Source: Triparma columacea
Taxonomy: Eukaryota; Sar; Bolidophyceae; Parmales; Triparmaceae
Direction: 5' to 3'
DNA length: 41,506 nt
NCBI GenBank assembly: GCA_030267965.1
Contig: BRYA01000143.1
Location: 16,744 to 58,249, forward strand
Within the stretch, counting starts at the first letter, position 1. Each line of letters begins with the position of its first letter. Under the pieces are notes generated by a model. It was not told where the DNA came from. It saw only the letters and a list, made by a program, of their open reading frames with translations, and ran no database searches. The translations under genes and the position numbers were made by a program. This document shows positions 1-8,908 of this stretch, one piece after another.

Positions 1-42
1 TTGTCCCTGTCTTCTCGCCCCCCCCCCCCCCCCCCTTTCCAG

Positions 43-255
43 AGCCACTTTAATCTCGAATTGACAGCCTTTGATAGAGAGCGTCTCGTGTCTATATCCG
101 GGTCATATTCCAAGGCCCGTTCTACCAACATGATCTTCCAAGGTGACAACGAGAGGAAGGATAAGGAGGCCTCCCCCATGGTGGTTGAGGCGGTCAGGGT
201 GTTCATGAAGGATACCTTTGACCAGCTAAAGAAGCTGGAGGATAAGAGAGGGTGA
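43..255 (+). CDS. 3'-terminal exon of an unrecognised gene (5' part outside window)
   Basis: The window opens inside what looks like an intron: a run of more than ten C followed by TTTCCAG ending at 42 is a good 3' splice site, and the open frame after it runs to a TGA at 253-255. It would encode about 70 residues, acidic and basic in alternation (FNLELTAFDRERLVSISG at the start, VRVFMKDTFDQLKKLEDKRG at the end), probably helical at the C-terminus. I recognise no family. The acceptor could also be two bases further on. The same C-rich tract in front of a splice acceptor recurs in other introns of the window, which supports reading this as an exon and not a short intact ORF. Confidence 0.45.
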   Translation, partial: SHFNLELTAFDRERLVSISGSYSKARSTNMIFQGDNERKDKEASPMVVEAVRVFMKDTFDQLKKLEDKRG

Positions 256-395
256 GGAGCCCCCCCCCCCCGGTGGTAGCAGCTAGTTCTGTAAATGTTA
301 CGCCGTTGTTGTTGTTGTTCATAGAAGTTAAAAAAAGGCCCCGCTCTTTTCCGCTCTTTTAAAACAAAACACAAAAAACCTGTCAACCCTCCTTT

Positions 396-1541
396 TCACC
401 CCCCTTCCATCCACCTCCATTTAAAGAATTCCCCCAAGTCCCCGCTGATCCATTCCCCCCACCCTCCCGGTCTTCTCCATCCCCACCATACCGTTTCCCA
501 TTTCCCCTCCCCCCACCCTTCCCCTATGATCTCATCAATCTCTTTAACGCATCCCCCCCTAACCTTATGATGGTTCTTCGTACCTACACTAACACCCTTC
601 AAGAGTCCGTAGTCAGTAATCCCCCCCCCAACATACCCCACCCCCCCCCCTCCCTTCGCTACAAGTTTCCCCATCGCGATATCCTCGCATTGTCCAATCC
701 TCTCAACCACGTCTCTAACATCTTTATACTCCTCCCCCCAGTACTCCCTCATCCTATCCCTCCCCACAAAGCTTGCTTTAGTAAGCACAGCTTGAAACTC
801 ACCCGTCCACCATACTCCAACCCATCCATGGTATTTACCTTTCTTAATAAGTCTAGGGTAGAACCCGACCATGCCACCGGTGTCTTTGTAACCACCGTTA
901 ACCCATACGTCATACGCGAGATTAACGTCTTTACAGGGAACGAATAGATCGTCATCGACTGTGAATATACCGGATGTTTGGGAGGTATTGTAAGCCTGGA
1001 AACGACCGTTTAAGGAAGGAGAAACGGGCACGTGGTACACGAGTGGGGGAATATTAGAGGTTGAGATGTGAGATTGAGATGACGAAGATGACGGAATGGA
1101 GATGGAGTTCTGGGGGATGTAATTGGGGGGTATTGTACCCTGTGGGAAGGTGACGATGATCTTGTGGACGTTTTTGCATTTTTTGTAGTTGTCGATTATG
1201 CCTTTTATTTCCCGAGTTCCTTTTGTGTTTATCATAATTGTGTACTTTTCCATCTTTGAAGGTTTTAAGTCGGGTTTTAAGTCGGGTTTTAAGTCACCTA
1301 ATCTAGTGTAGCTTGTCATGCTGTTGAGGTAGTCCATCAGTGCTAATGTGATTGCTGTTAGTAGTAAGATTTTTATTGTTTTTACTGTTTTTGGCGTAGT
1401 CTTTAGCGCAATCTTGTTTCTATCTACATTACTATCTACATTACTATCAGGGTTGGTATTATCTATACCTCCCTCGATATCCTCACATTGTTCAGTAGAA
1501 GGGTATACATCTCTGCGTCCTCTTCTTCTATTTCTATGCAT
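396..1541 (-). CDS. GT64 (exostosin/EXTL2-like) glycosyltransferase, type II membrane protein
   Basis: A single-exon 381-residue protein. A basic, polar N-terminus is followed by one hydrophobic segment at about residues 57-70 (IKILLLTAITLALMDYL), so it is probably a Golgi or ER type II protein with a lumenal catalytic domain. The catalytic region has the GT64 hallmarks: TVDDDLF (DDD at 196-198, the nucleotide-sugar/Mn2+ motif), VGFYPR at 225-230, VLTKASFV, and CEDIAMGKLVAK towards the C-terminus. GT64 enzymes transfer N-acetylhexosamines from UDP-sugars; the acceptor cannot be told from sequence. The stem holds three copies of DLKP (residues 83-94) made by a 12-bp tandem repeat. The C-terminus is Gly/Trp-rich. 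The family call is fairly sure, the exact substrate unknown. Confidence 0.8.
   Translation of the reverse strand: MHRNRRRGRRDVYPSTEQCEDIEGGIDNTNPDSNVDSNVDRNKIALKTTPKTVKTIKILLLTAITLALMDYLNSMTSYTRLGDLKPDLKPDLKPSKMEKYTIMINTKGTREIKGIIDNYKKCKNVHKIIVTFPQGTIPPNYIPQNSISIPSSSSSQSHISTSNIPPLVYHVPVSPSLNGRFQAYNTSQTSGIFTVDDDLFVPCKDVNLAYDVWVNGGYKDTGGMVGFYPRLIKKGKYHGWVGVWWTGEFQAVLTKASFVGRDRMREYWGEEYKDVRDVVERIGQCEDIAMGKLVAKGGGGVGYVGGGITDYGLLKGVSVGTKNHHKVRGGCVKEIDEIIGEGWGEGKWETVWWGWRRPGGWGEWISGDLGEFFKWRWMEGG
1261..1293. repeat. 12-bp tandem repeat inside the GT64 gene
   Basis: Nearly three copies of a TTTTAAGTCGGG unit lie head to tail. On the coding (minus) strand they give DLKP three times, in the stem between the membrane anchor and the catalytic domain, so copy-number change would keep the frame. 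Confidence 0.85.
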
Positions 1542-1877
1542 TGTATTGTATGTGAAAAGATTGAGAGAGAGAGAATGAGAGAGAATGAGAGAGATTGGAA
1601 GAGATTGGAAGGGCAGGCTCGAGGGGCAGGCTCGACGATGGGTCTAATCTTGTTGCTCAATTTGCTGCTCAACAACAACAACAACAATTTGCCGCCCAAC
1701 AATTTGCTGCTCAAGTATGGCCGCTAATTATGATCTAATAGGACCTAGGTCATATAGTCTTTTCTTCTAGGAATTAATTGCCCAGCAATTCACAAGGGTT
1801 AACAGGTCTGATCTCAAATAAGCGCACTTTCGCAATCCGTTTCCAGTATGAAAAGTGCATTAGCTAAGCTTTAACAC
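1542..1877. other. Intergenic stretch with nested short tandem repeats
   Basis: This lies upstream of the GT64 start and downstream of the membrane-protein stop. It contains nested small duplications: GAGAGAGA tracts with GAGAATGA repeats, AGAGATTGGA twice, GGGCAGGCTCGA twice, then an AAC trinucleotide run and repeated AATTTGC(T/C)GC(T/C)C blocks up to about 1715. Short ORFs across it are low complexity. I see no gene. Confidence 0.6.
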
Positions 1878-4286
1878 TCATCGATCCTCCTCTTCTCCAC
1901 CCCCGTCCCCACCTGCCGTCTGCGTCGCAAATATGTCCCCCAAGGAGCTTCGTCGCCTCTGTTCTATTATCTTTTTCACGTTATTCGTCCGGAGCCTCAC
2001 TAGGATCTCGGGGTCGGTCACGAAATCATCAGGTATGATGGATCGCTTATAATCGTTGAACCACTCTGGAGGTTCTTCCAACCACAATGGCAGCCTCTCG
2101 TTGATCCACGCCTCAACCTCTGCGCCAATCTTGTTCTCCCACTTGTGTCTATTTTTCGCGAAAATCCAAAATCTCTGTTCGTCTTCCTCGTTCTTGGTGA
2201 ATATCTCTTGAGTGCTTTCATTGCTTGTTTTCGTGCTGATGAAGGTATGCAGGTACTCTCTTTTCACCGACACTAGTAGAGTCGTGTAAGACGCCACCAC
2301 CCCAGCACATGCAAGCACCATGATTGTGACCACGGTGCTCTCCTCCAATCCGCTCTCTTCTCCTCCGACAATCTGATTATCCTCGCCCATGCCAACGTCC
2401 TCGAGGAACGTTGAGTTGAGGAACGTTGAGTTGGGCGAGGATATGACATCGTCGACTACCTTCTCATATTGCAGCGCTGCGACAACACCCATGACTATAG
2501 TCAAACCTAGACTGAAAGTGAAATACGCACCGCCAACCTCGTTAGGATGTCGAAATTGGACAACAGCGGTCCAGTCGACAATAACCTTGACCGCCCAACG
2601 ACCCAGCCACGAAGTGAACACTCCGAAACCACCGTATATAGGCGTCCAATACCAAAGATCTCGCCTCAGCCCTTTGATCACGAAGTAAATGAGGAGCTCT
2701 CCTCCCAGCAGCGCTGCCACCTCTGAAATCCCGCCCTTGATGTAGAAAAGAATACACGCAAAGCTGCGTGTAAGCAGGTTGAAAGCCGAAAGGAAGTATA
2801 GAGAAGCGAACACCTTCACCTTACCCTTCACATTGCTCGGAATATACCCGTAAAATGATCGATCCTTCTTCCGATTCTCCTTACTCAAATCCCAATCCCA
2901 TGACGTGATTGTCGACGTGAAAGCAGCCGTCAAGATGCAGAACGCAAATGAGAAAAGCGCGCTCCTGGTAAGCTTCGAATCTGACATCAATATCGCAGAC
3001 AGTTGGATAAGCGTCCCAGGGATAGCCTCTGCCACCAACTCAACACTCTTATTAAACGTCAACTCAAACCGTGCACTCACCATCTGTCCCTCCTCTTGTG
3101 CTGCCCCACTTGCAACGCGCCATGCGTCAACCCCTGGCTTCACAAGAGACCAGACAAAAAACTGCTCCTTTAATTGTCTCTGCCACGGCTTCGCTCTATT
3201 CTGAAGGAATGTAACAAGAGCTTGTAAAGTGAGGTTGATCAAGAGACTCGCAAGGGACGCCCATGCATACCCCCACAAGCTCCTTGTCTGAAAGTACTCC
3301 ACGATCATCATAATGTCCGTAATCAAATCTCCTATACTCAACGCCGCTGCAAAGAAAAGCTTAGCCTTCGCTAGCTTCTGCTTATCCCCGAGCCCTAATC
3401 TAATGACATGGACGTGCATTTCATGGAAACTCTCTACGACCTCGTTCAGCTCCTTCATGCACGGATAACTCTCGAAGAATTTCTCAAAAGCATCCTCCTC
3501 AGTAGCTTCCCGTTTCAGGGAGTACAGCATCCCATCGGCAAGTGTCTTCACGTCGCCCTTTGTCAAATCTTGCAAGCCCACATTACACACTGGCTTCTTA
3601 CCAGGGACGGGCCTCTGCATGTTGAGCTGCTTGATGTACGCAGATATGACTTCGGCGTTATTTTCCAGTTTGTCTTTCATAGTACGGGCGTGGGGAACCT
3701 TTATCACGTTGTGTGAGCCATTACCAGGGAGGGGTTTCGGCTTCAATTTTTGTTTCAAGAGACAGGAGTTCATCACATTAAATTGCGGCACGGTCCCGCT
3801 CAGCTCCCGCATGCACGGATAACACTCGTAGAAATTTTCAACAGCATCCAACTCATTGACTTCCTGTCTGAGGAAATAAAGCATCCCTCCAACAAGTGTC
3901 TTCACATCAGCCCTTGTCAAATCACTCAAGGCCGCACTACAAACGGGCTTCTCACGAGGGACAGACGTCTCTTCGGTTAGCACTTGGACATAAAAGCAGA
4001 TTACTTTGGGAACATCCAGTTTGACATCCACTGTTGAAGAACTGGGAGCCTTCATCGGTACATTGGCACCGTCATCACCGACAGCATCATCCTCGACGAT
4101 CACAGCTTCGTCGCCCTCGTTATCGGCGCCCTCGTTATCGGTGCCCTTTCCTTCAAAGGCCCTCTCGGGTGAGAATGTTTTTGATGGGTTGTTTTCACCC
4201 TCCTCTTCATTAGCGGCGATCATTTGTTTCGTGTCAGGCAGCTTATGTACGCCATCGGAAGGGTCGGATAGGGGAACGATCTTCAT
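1878..4286 (-). CDS. Large multi-pass membrane protein with an internally duplicated ~77-aa N-terminal module
   Basis: One uninterrupted 802-residue frame. Residues 1-90 are acidic. Residues about 95-171 and 213-290 are two copies of one module: both contain KPVC, then DLT+xDVKTL, GMLY.L+.E, DA.E.F.E.YPCM+EL, so this is an internal duplication. From about 305 on there are roughly nine hydrophobic segments (for instance LFFAAALSIGDLITDIMMIV, a segment with EAIPGTLIQLSAILM, and a last one VVTIMVLACAGVVASYTTLL), followed by a charged cytoplasmic-type tail of about 125 residues. The GDLITDI and EAIPGTLIQL motifs loosely recall XK-related (XKR) proteins, but I would not name it on that. It is transcribed divergently from the ferredoxin-like gene. 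Confidence 0.7.
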   Translation of the reverse strand: MKIVPLSDPSDGVHKLPDTKQMIAANEEEGENNPSKTFSPERAFEGKGTDNEGADNEGDEAVIVEDDAVGDDGANVPMKAPSSSTVDVKLDVPKVICFYVQVLTEETSVPREKPVCSAALSDLTRADVKTLVGGMLYFLRQEVNELDAVENFYECYPCMRELSGTVPQFNVMNSCLLKQKLKPKPLPGNGSHNVIKVPHARTMKDKLENNAEVISAYIKQLNMQRPVPGKKPVCNVGLQDLTKGDVKTLADGMLYSLKREATEEDAFEKFFESYPCMKELNEVVESFHEMHVHVIRLGLGDKQKLAKAKLFFAAALSIGDLITDIMMIVEYFQTRSLWGYAWASLASLLINLTLQALVTFLQNRAKPWQRQLKEQFFVWSLVKPGVDAWRVASGAAQEEGQMVSARFELTFNKSVELVAEAIPGTLIQLSAILMSDSKLTRSALFSFAFCILTAAFTSTITSWDWDLSKENRKKDRSFYGYIPSNVKGKVKVFASLYFLSAFNLLTRSFACILFYIKGGISEVAALLGGELLIYFVIKGLRRDLWYWTPIYGGFGVFTSWLGRWAVKVIVDWTAVVQFRHPNEVGGAYFTFSLGLTIVMGVVAALQYEKVVDDVISSPNSTFLNSTFLEDVGMGEDNQIVGGEESGLEESTVVTIMVLACAGVVASYTTLLVSVKREYLHTFISTKTSNESTQEIFTKNEEDEQRFWIFAKNRHKWENKIGAEVEAWINERLPLWLEEPPEWFNDYKRSIIPDDFVTDPEILVRLRTNNVKKIIEQRRRSSLGDIFATQTAGGDGGGEEEDR

Positions 4287-4428
4287 CTGCTTTTCGTCTG
4301 AATTGCAGGGAAAGAAAAAGAGGTTTAAGCTAAAGACGGATGCATTTCCAGCCAGCTCCAGCTAGCAAACTCATTATATGCCCATTCATTCTCCCAAATT
4401 GTTATACACATATACACACGCGTTTAGA
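4287..4428. promoter_or_regulatory. Short divergent promoter region (membrane protein / ferredoxin-like gene)
   Basis: Only about 140 bp separate the start of the minus-strand membrane protein (4286) from the likely start of the ferredoxin-like gene (4429), so both promoters must lie here or overlap the genes. I see no convincing TATA box; AT-rich tracts lie at about 4370-4415. Confidence 0.4.
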
Positions 4429-5380
4429 ATGAATATGATGACACATATAAGTCTAATAATAGTAATTATCTGCATAAACATGTCCACAATTACTCCTTTC
4501 CAGATATCTCCCTCGACTCATTCTTCATTTCAACCCTCATTTCAACCCTCTCTTCTTCACTTCAAATCAACAAGAACGCCAACTAAACTATTCGGCAAGA
4601 GCATAGTATCAGGTGGCTCAACAACCTCCACAGACACTGACTCTGTTGAGAGGGATCACATGGGAATGTTAAAGACATCATCCCCCCAATCATCACCCTC
4701 ATCATCCGCCGACACTCCTACCGACGATGAAATGATAAGAGTAAGGTTCATAAACATCCCCCCCCCCAAGGGCAGCCTAGCGCCACCTGACGAGGTGCTA
4801 GTACTAGCGAAGAAAGGTGACAACTTACTAAGACTAGGAGACAGCAACGGGGTCAAGGTACCCAGAGCTTGCAGGACGGGCCTGTGTGGTAAGAATAGAG
4901 AGAGAGCTGAGGGGAGGGGGGACGTGATAGAACAACAAGCTACAGTTACCACCACCACCACCACCTGAAAATAAATAAATAAACCAAGAGACACAAAAAG
5001 AAAACGACACACGCTAACCCCCCCCCCCACCCACCCCCTTAGGCACCTGCACAGCGACGTTAACAGACCCTACTTGGCCTGGTGACGAGGCTTCCCCCCC
5101 TGGATTTCAGACCATCCGTTGCTGCAACGCCGGTGCTATGTTACCCTCAGGCGCCGATGAGATGGTGGTTGATTTAATGCCCGGAGGACCTGATGGGGAG
5201 ACTGTTAATCCTATGAAGAGGTTTGACGATGGGTGGGAGACTAGTTATGTTAGTGATTATCAGAGAGAGGAGAGGGAAAATAGAGGGGTGGAGGAGGGGG
5301 GGGGGAAGGTTGTTAGGGATAAGGGACAGGAGAGTGTACCGAAGGACTTTAATGTTGCACCTTGGGATAAAATATGGTGA
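4429..5380 (+). CDS. Plastid-type 2Fe-2S ferredoxin-like protein (two exons)
   Basis: Exons 4429-4888 and 5043-5380 join in frame across a 154-bp intron (GTAAGA...TTAG). The donor cuts the codon after GLC, and the join restores the cluster motif ACRTGLCGTCTATL, i.e. C-x4-C-x2-C, with the fourth ligand in TIRCCNAGA about 23 residues on. This is the [2Fe-2S] site of plant-type ferredoxins. The N-terminus MNMMTHISLIIVIICINM is a signal peptide followed by STITPFQ and a Ser/Thr-rich stretch, as in bipartite stramenopile plastid presequences. I chose ATG 4429 so that the signal peptide is N-terminal; an in-frame ATG at 4378 would add 17 residues. The C-terminus (about 80 residues after the domain) is acidic and of unknown role. 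Probably an electron carrier in the plastid stroma. Confidence 0.75.
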
Positions 5381-5708
5381 ACGGTGAAGGAGGGAAGGTT
5401 TGGGAAGGTTGGAGGGGGAAGATAGGGAAGGGGGATGGTTAGGATGAAAGGGAGACCTTCAATTAAGAGAATTTTCACTGAGCAAATCTGGGTTTTTATT
5501 AATGAATGGAGGAGGCGGTAAAATGAAGACGATGAAGTATTGAAAGAAGAGCCAAAAGAAGGACAAAAAAGACAAAACAAGAGTCCGAAGAAGGAATCCG
5601 AAAAAAATTCCGGAATCCGAACGGAAGGTTGGGCAAACAAGTTTGTGCCAACAATTAAACTGCCAGACCCCTTCTTGGTAGTGTAACGCCACCACCCCCC
5701 CTATCCCG
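5381..5708. other. Intergenic stretch holding direct-repeat copy A
   Basis: Between the ferredoxin-like stop and the start of the + membrane protein. Most of it is the repeat described at 5425-5576; the remainder is purine-rich with TCCGAA repeats around 5580-5625. I see no gene. Confidence 0.6.
5425..5576. repeat. Direct repeat, copy A (partner at 8743-8889)
   Basis: About 150 bp that recurs in the same orientation 3.3 kb downstream. Shared landmarks in the same order are GGAAGGGGGAT, AGGATGAAAGGGAGA, AATTAAGAGAATT, TGAGCAAATCTGG, a 24-nt identical block beginning AATGAATGGAGGAGGCGG, and CAAAAGAAGGACAAAAA. By eye more than four fifths of positions agree. Copies A and B bracket the two membrane-protein genes exactly. 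Confidence 0.8.
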
Positions 5709-7396
5709 ATGTCTCTCCGAGTAGCCCCCTCCCTTGACCCAGCTGTACGGCCACAACAGACCAGGCGACGCTCGTCGATCGACATGTTCGTGCAGTCCGA
5801 CCCCAATGAAGCCAAAACCTCAACGGTGCAGCTGGACTTTGCTGGCGACGGATATGTTCCGACTGGAGAGGTGGTACCTGCCGGCTGCTTGAGCAAGGAG
5901 ACCAGTGACGTCCTTGTAAATATCATGCTTGGGGAGAAGCACCCCCAACACTCCGCAGCACAGAGCATGGCAGCTCTGGCTCTCGTCGTCATAGTTCCTC
6001 CGCTTTTAGGTGGAATGGTGTGGGGTGGGATGCCTTTGAAGGACCCCTCCTTCGGGTTCGTTGGATCGAGGTTTGTAGAGTTATTGGCAATTTTGCTTCT
6101 ACCCACGGGCAATGGACTGACTGCCATTTTGTGTGTCGCTTTGAAGGTGCCAACTAACCTGCCGAAAGTAATCGCGTTCACGCTCCCATGGACTCTCACT
6201 TATCTGCTCACTGTGTTCGTGCTGGGAGAGATCTGGATGTTCCCAGTCCGTGAGTACACCATCTTCGTCCTTTTTTACCCACCGCAGACTAACTCTACGC
6301 CCTCGCTCCCCTCTTCCCAGCAATGGGATTTATCCTTTCTGCCAGTGCAAGTTTGAGCGTCGCATGCCCAGTTCTGTTCTACATGATCTTCGGGAAGAAG
6401 ATCTTCGCCGACTTGGCCATGATAAAGCGCCTGCTTCCTCTCTTCGGGGTAGCACTGCTCCCAATCGTGTTAATTGTTGTGTTCGCATTCTACCGTGCGG
6501 CCTTCATTCAGATGGGTCCAGGCCAGCAGGCACTCTTCGGTCCCGTTTGGCCCCTCCTCAAGCTCGGTTTCAAGAAGGTGGCCACACTTCTCGTGGACGC
6601 GGGTGGCAATCCAGATGCGGCGCCATACATGCTGTGGGTCTTCGATGCCGTTTGTGCAATGTCTGGAAATTTCCTCTTCATCTCGGCCTCTAACATCAGC
6701 AGCGTGTTCACCATGATCAGCGTGGACGTCGTAGAAAACCTGTTCCTCGCGCTGCGGCTCGTGTTCAAAATCCAGCGCAGTAGAAACGCGACGCAGGAGC
6801 GGCTCACTCGCGAGAAGGACACGAAGCTCGCCAAAATCGAAGCTCGTCTGGCTCGCCTCGAGAACGTTGTGGTGGAGGTTCCCGATTCTGAAGACGCCGA
6901 AGCCTCTGAGAGCCAGCGCCTCTTGGACAATGACGATGACAGCCGTGAAGCTGCCATCGGCGAGGAGCAGCTGCACCTGCACCGCAGCTGCCGTCTCCTC
7001 CTTAACTTCATGGCGAGCGAGATGTCGGAGATGATCTGCTCAGGGTGGTGCATGATCATACTGCCGATCCTGTACTACAGCTCGAACAAGAAGTACTTCT
7101 ACACCATCGATGAGCTTGACGACGCAGGCTTCAAGCAGGCGCTCACATTCTCCGCCGTCGACTTCGTGCTTGAGGCCGTCACCTTCGCCGCTATGCTCGT
7201 GGTGTTCGCACTGCAAGCCAACATCAACGTCACAGCGGTGGGTGTCGAATACGTGCGTAGGAAGGACCTGTTCCTGCCCATCTTGGGCACAGGAGTGACG
7301 ATAACGTTTGGTTCATTCGCCTTCTTCGTAAAACACAATGGTGTGGACCCCGAGTTCAAATGGGACCAGTTCCAGGGGAACGCAACAGCATTATAA
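5709..7396 (+). CDS. Multi-pass membrane protein, lineage-expanded family (full-length member)
   Basis: Exons 5709-6249 and 6321-7396 join in frame over a 71-bp intron (GTGAGT...CCCAG), giving 538 residues that read through EIWMFPVPMGFILSAS at the junction. At least seven to eight hydrophobic segments are visible (for example AALALVVIVPPLLGGMVWGG, VIAFTLPWTLTYLLTVFVLG, LLPLFGVALLPIVLIVVFAF, ITFGSFAFFV), with a long charged loop at about 355-415 containing RLTREKDTKLAKIEARLARLE, probably a short coiled coil. I recognise no characterised family, but the converging gene at 7523-8685 aligns with its second half. The first 80 residues are soluble and include RRRSS. Function unknown; transporter or channel-like topology is an inference. 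Confidence 0.65.
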
Positions 7397-7522
7397 AGCT
7401 GAGCTCGACAGGGAAATGGACGTGGATAAGGACATAATAAAAAAGAAAACTATCTGTATTGAACAACACATACAGTCTCTTTCGTTATCCCTGCAAACGC
7501 TTATAAAAGGTCCTCGACATTT

Positions 7523-8685
7523 TTACTTCGTGGAAACTATGAGGACGACCGGTGTGAATATGAATATTGACCACAACTTTACTGTCAAACTCTTTGTCAG
7601 GTCGCCGATGGACGAACCTTGCTTTGCTCCCGTCTTGGTTGACCAGTAAGATGTATGTAACTTTATAAGCCCGCCGTTGACTTCAACGAACGTACAGAAG
7701 AAATCAAGGAAGAGCTCAGGCACGATCTGGAACATTGTGATGGTGATGACTTGATCTCTACCCACAGGCTCTGTGCTGAACTCGAAGGCACCTGTTGGGA
7801 CCAACCACACCAGCACGGCAGTAGCTGCAAGGGACGAGACATATTCTACGACCATATCGTTGCTGCCGTCCTGAACCCTCATTCTACCACGCTTAAAAAA
7901 GCGGTCTCGATCCTCCTCTTTCTCCTTCTTACCTCGTTGTCCCCGTCTTTGCAACCGTAGGCCCATTTTAAGGAAGTCCGTAAAGAAGAATACCCGAACG
8001 CCCATCTCTAAGTTAGCTCCGAAGAGGCTCATGAGCATTGCAGCAGTAGGGTCGGGGATACTCAACTGAAGCGAGTCGCACAAGGGGTTGCGTTAGTGGT
8101 TTACAATTGTTGCTGGGAGTTGTTCGTGCGAGGTTAAATATGTCACATGTCGATTCTCACCTGCATAATCCGACACAGCAACGCCGTGGAATACTCATAC
8201 ATAAACATCATAACGTCTTGTATCCACGAGGTCAAATCTCCAAGGTTGAGGAGCACCAGCAAGGCCTTGTTCCCGGTAACTTTAATGAGCAATCCAAGAA
8301 CAGCAACAGCGGCCTTCGCTGCGCTAGAATTGCTTGCATTGTATATCCTGAATATTCCTAGAGAATATATCGCAATGACTACCAAGATGAACGTGACAGG
8401 GAAGGAAATGATGAATGCCACCTTGGCACGATGGGCTCTGCTTGAATGCGTAGCTGCAGGGCCTTCGTTCGTCCCTTCAGACCGTGTCCGCGCTGCATCG
8501 GCAGCAACCCAGCTGGTGTCGTATATATAATACTTGGAGATTCCGTCCGTCACTAATCCTGTCGCAAAACCTCCACCAACACAGAATATAACTATGAGGA
8601 CTGTAGAATCAATATATTCTACTCCAAACGTATAACACAACACAGGGATAGCCGCAACCACGGAATATGCCGTCAAGTTCACCAT
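7523..8685 (-). CDS. Membrane protein paralogous to the neighbour, apparently lacking the N-terminal half
   Basis: Exons 8161-8685 and 7523-8065 join in frame (donor CAG|GTGAGA, acceptor CTTCAG, 95-bp intron; the product reads CRIMQLSIPDP) to give about 355 residues. It aligns with exon 2 of the 5709-7396 gene: PLVFAMVNLTAYSVVAAIPV against PMGFILSASASLSVACPV, the stretch TAAMLMSLFGANLEMGVRVF against NISSVFTMISVDVVENLFLA, and a shared DFL/VF...F tail. Nothing matching the paralogue's first 180 residues is found upstream: the frame stays open to about 8810 and then stops inside repeat copy B. The ATG at 8685 is therefore provisional. It is either a 5'-truncated copy or a gene whose first exon I cannot place. 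Confidence 0.55.
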
Positions 8686-8742
8686 CGCAAAAACCAGAGG
8701 CTTCTTAACCCCAAAAAAAAGCCCAACAAAGGTTTGGGCAAT

Positions 8743-8889
8743 GGGAAGGGGGATAGGATGAAAGGGAGAGGTAATTAAGAGAATTGTCAGCTGAGCAAAT
8801 CTGGTTTCTTATCAATGAATGGAGGAGGCGGTAAAATTTTTGACGGTGAAGAATGAAAGAAGAACCCAAAAGAAGGACAAAAAGACATA
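8743..8889. repeat. Direct repeat, copy B (partner at 5425-5576)
   Basis: Same orientation and same order of landmarks as copy A. It sits between the 5' end of the truncated membrane-protein paralogue and the first zinc-finger gene, about 70 bp upstream of that gene's ATG, so it may carry promoter sequence for the + strand as copy A does for the 5709 gene. Confidence 0.8.
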
Positions 8890-8908
8890 AATTATTTGAG
8901 ATTGAAAA

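Noticed and set aside
5425..8889. Direct repeats A and B as LTRs of a retrotransposon
   Set aside because: The interior encodes two intron-containing membrane proteins and no reverse transcriptase, integrase or Gag; I see no TG...CA ends or target-site duplication.
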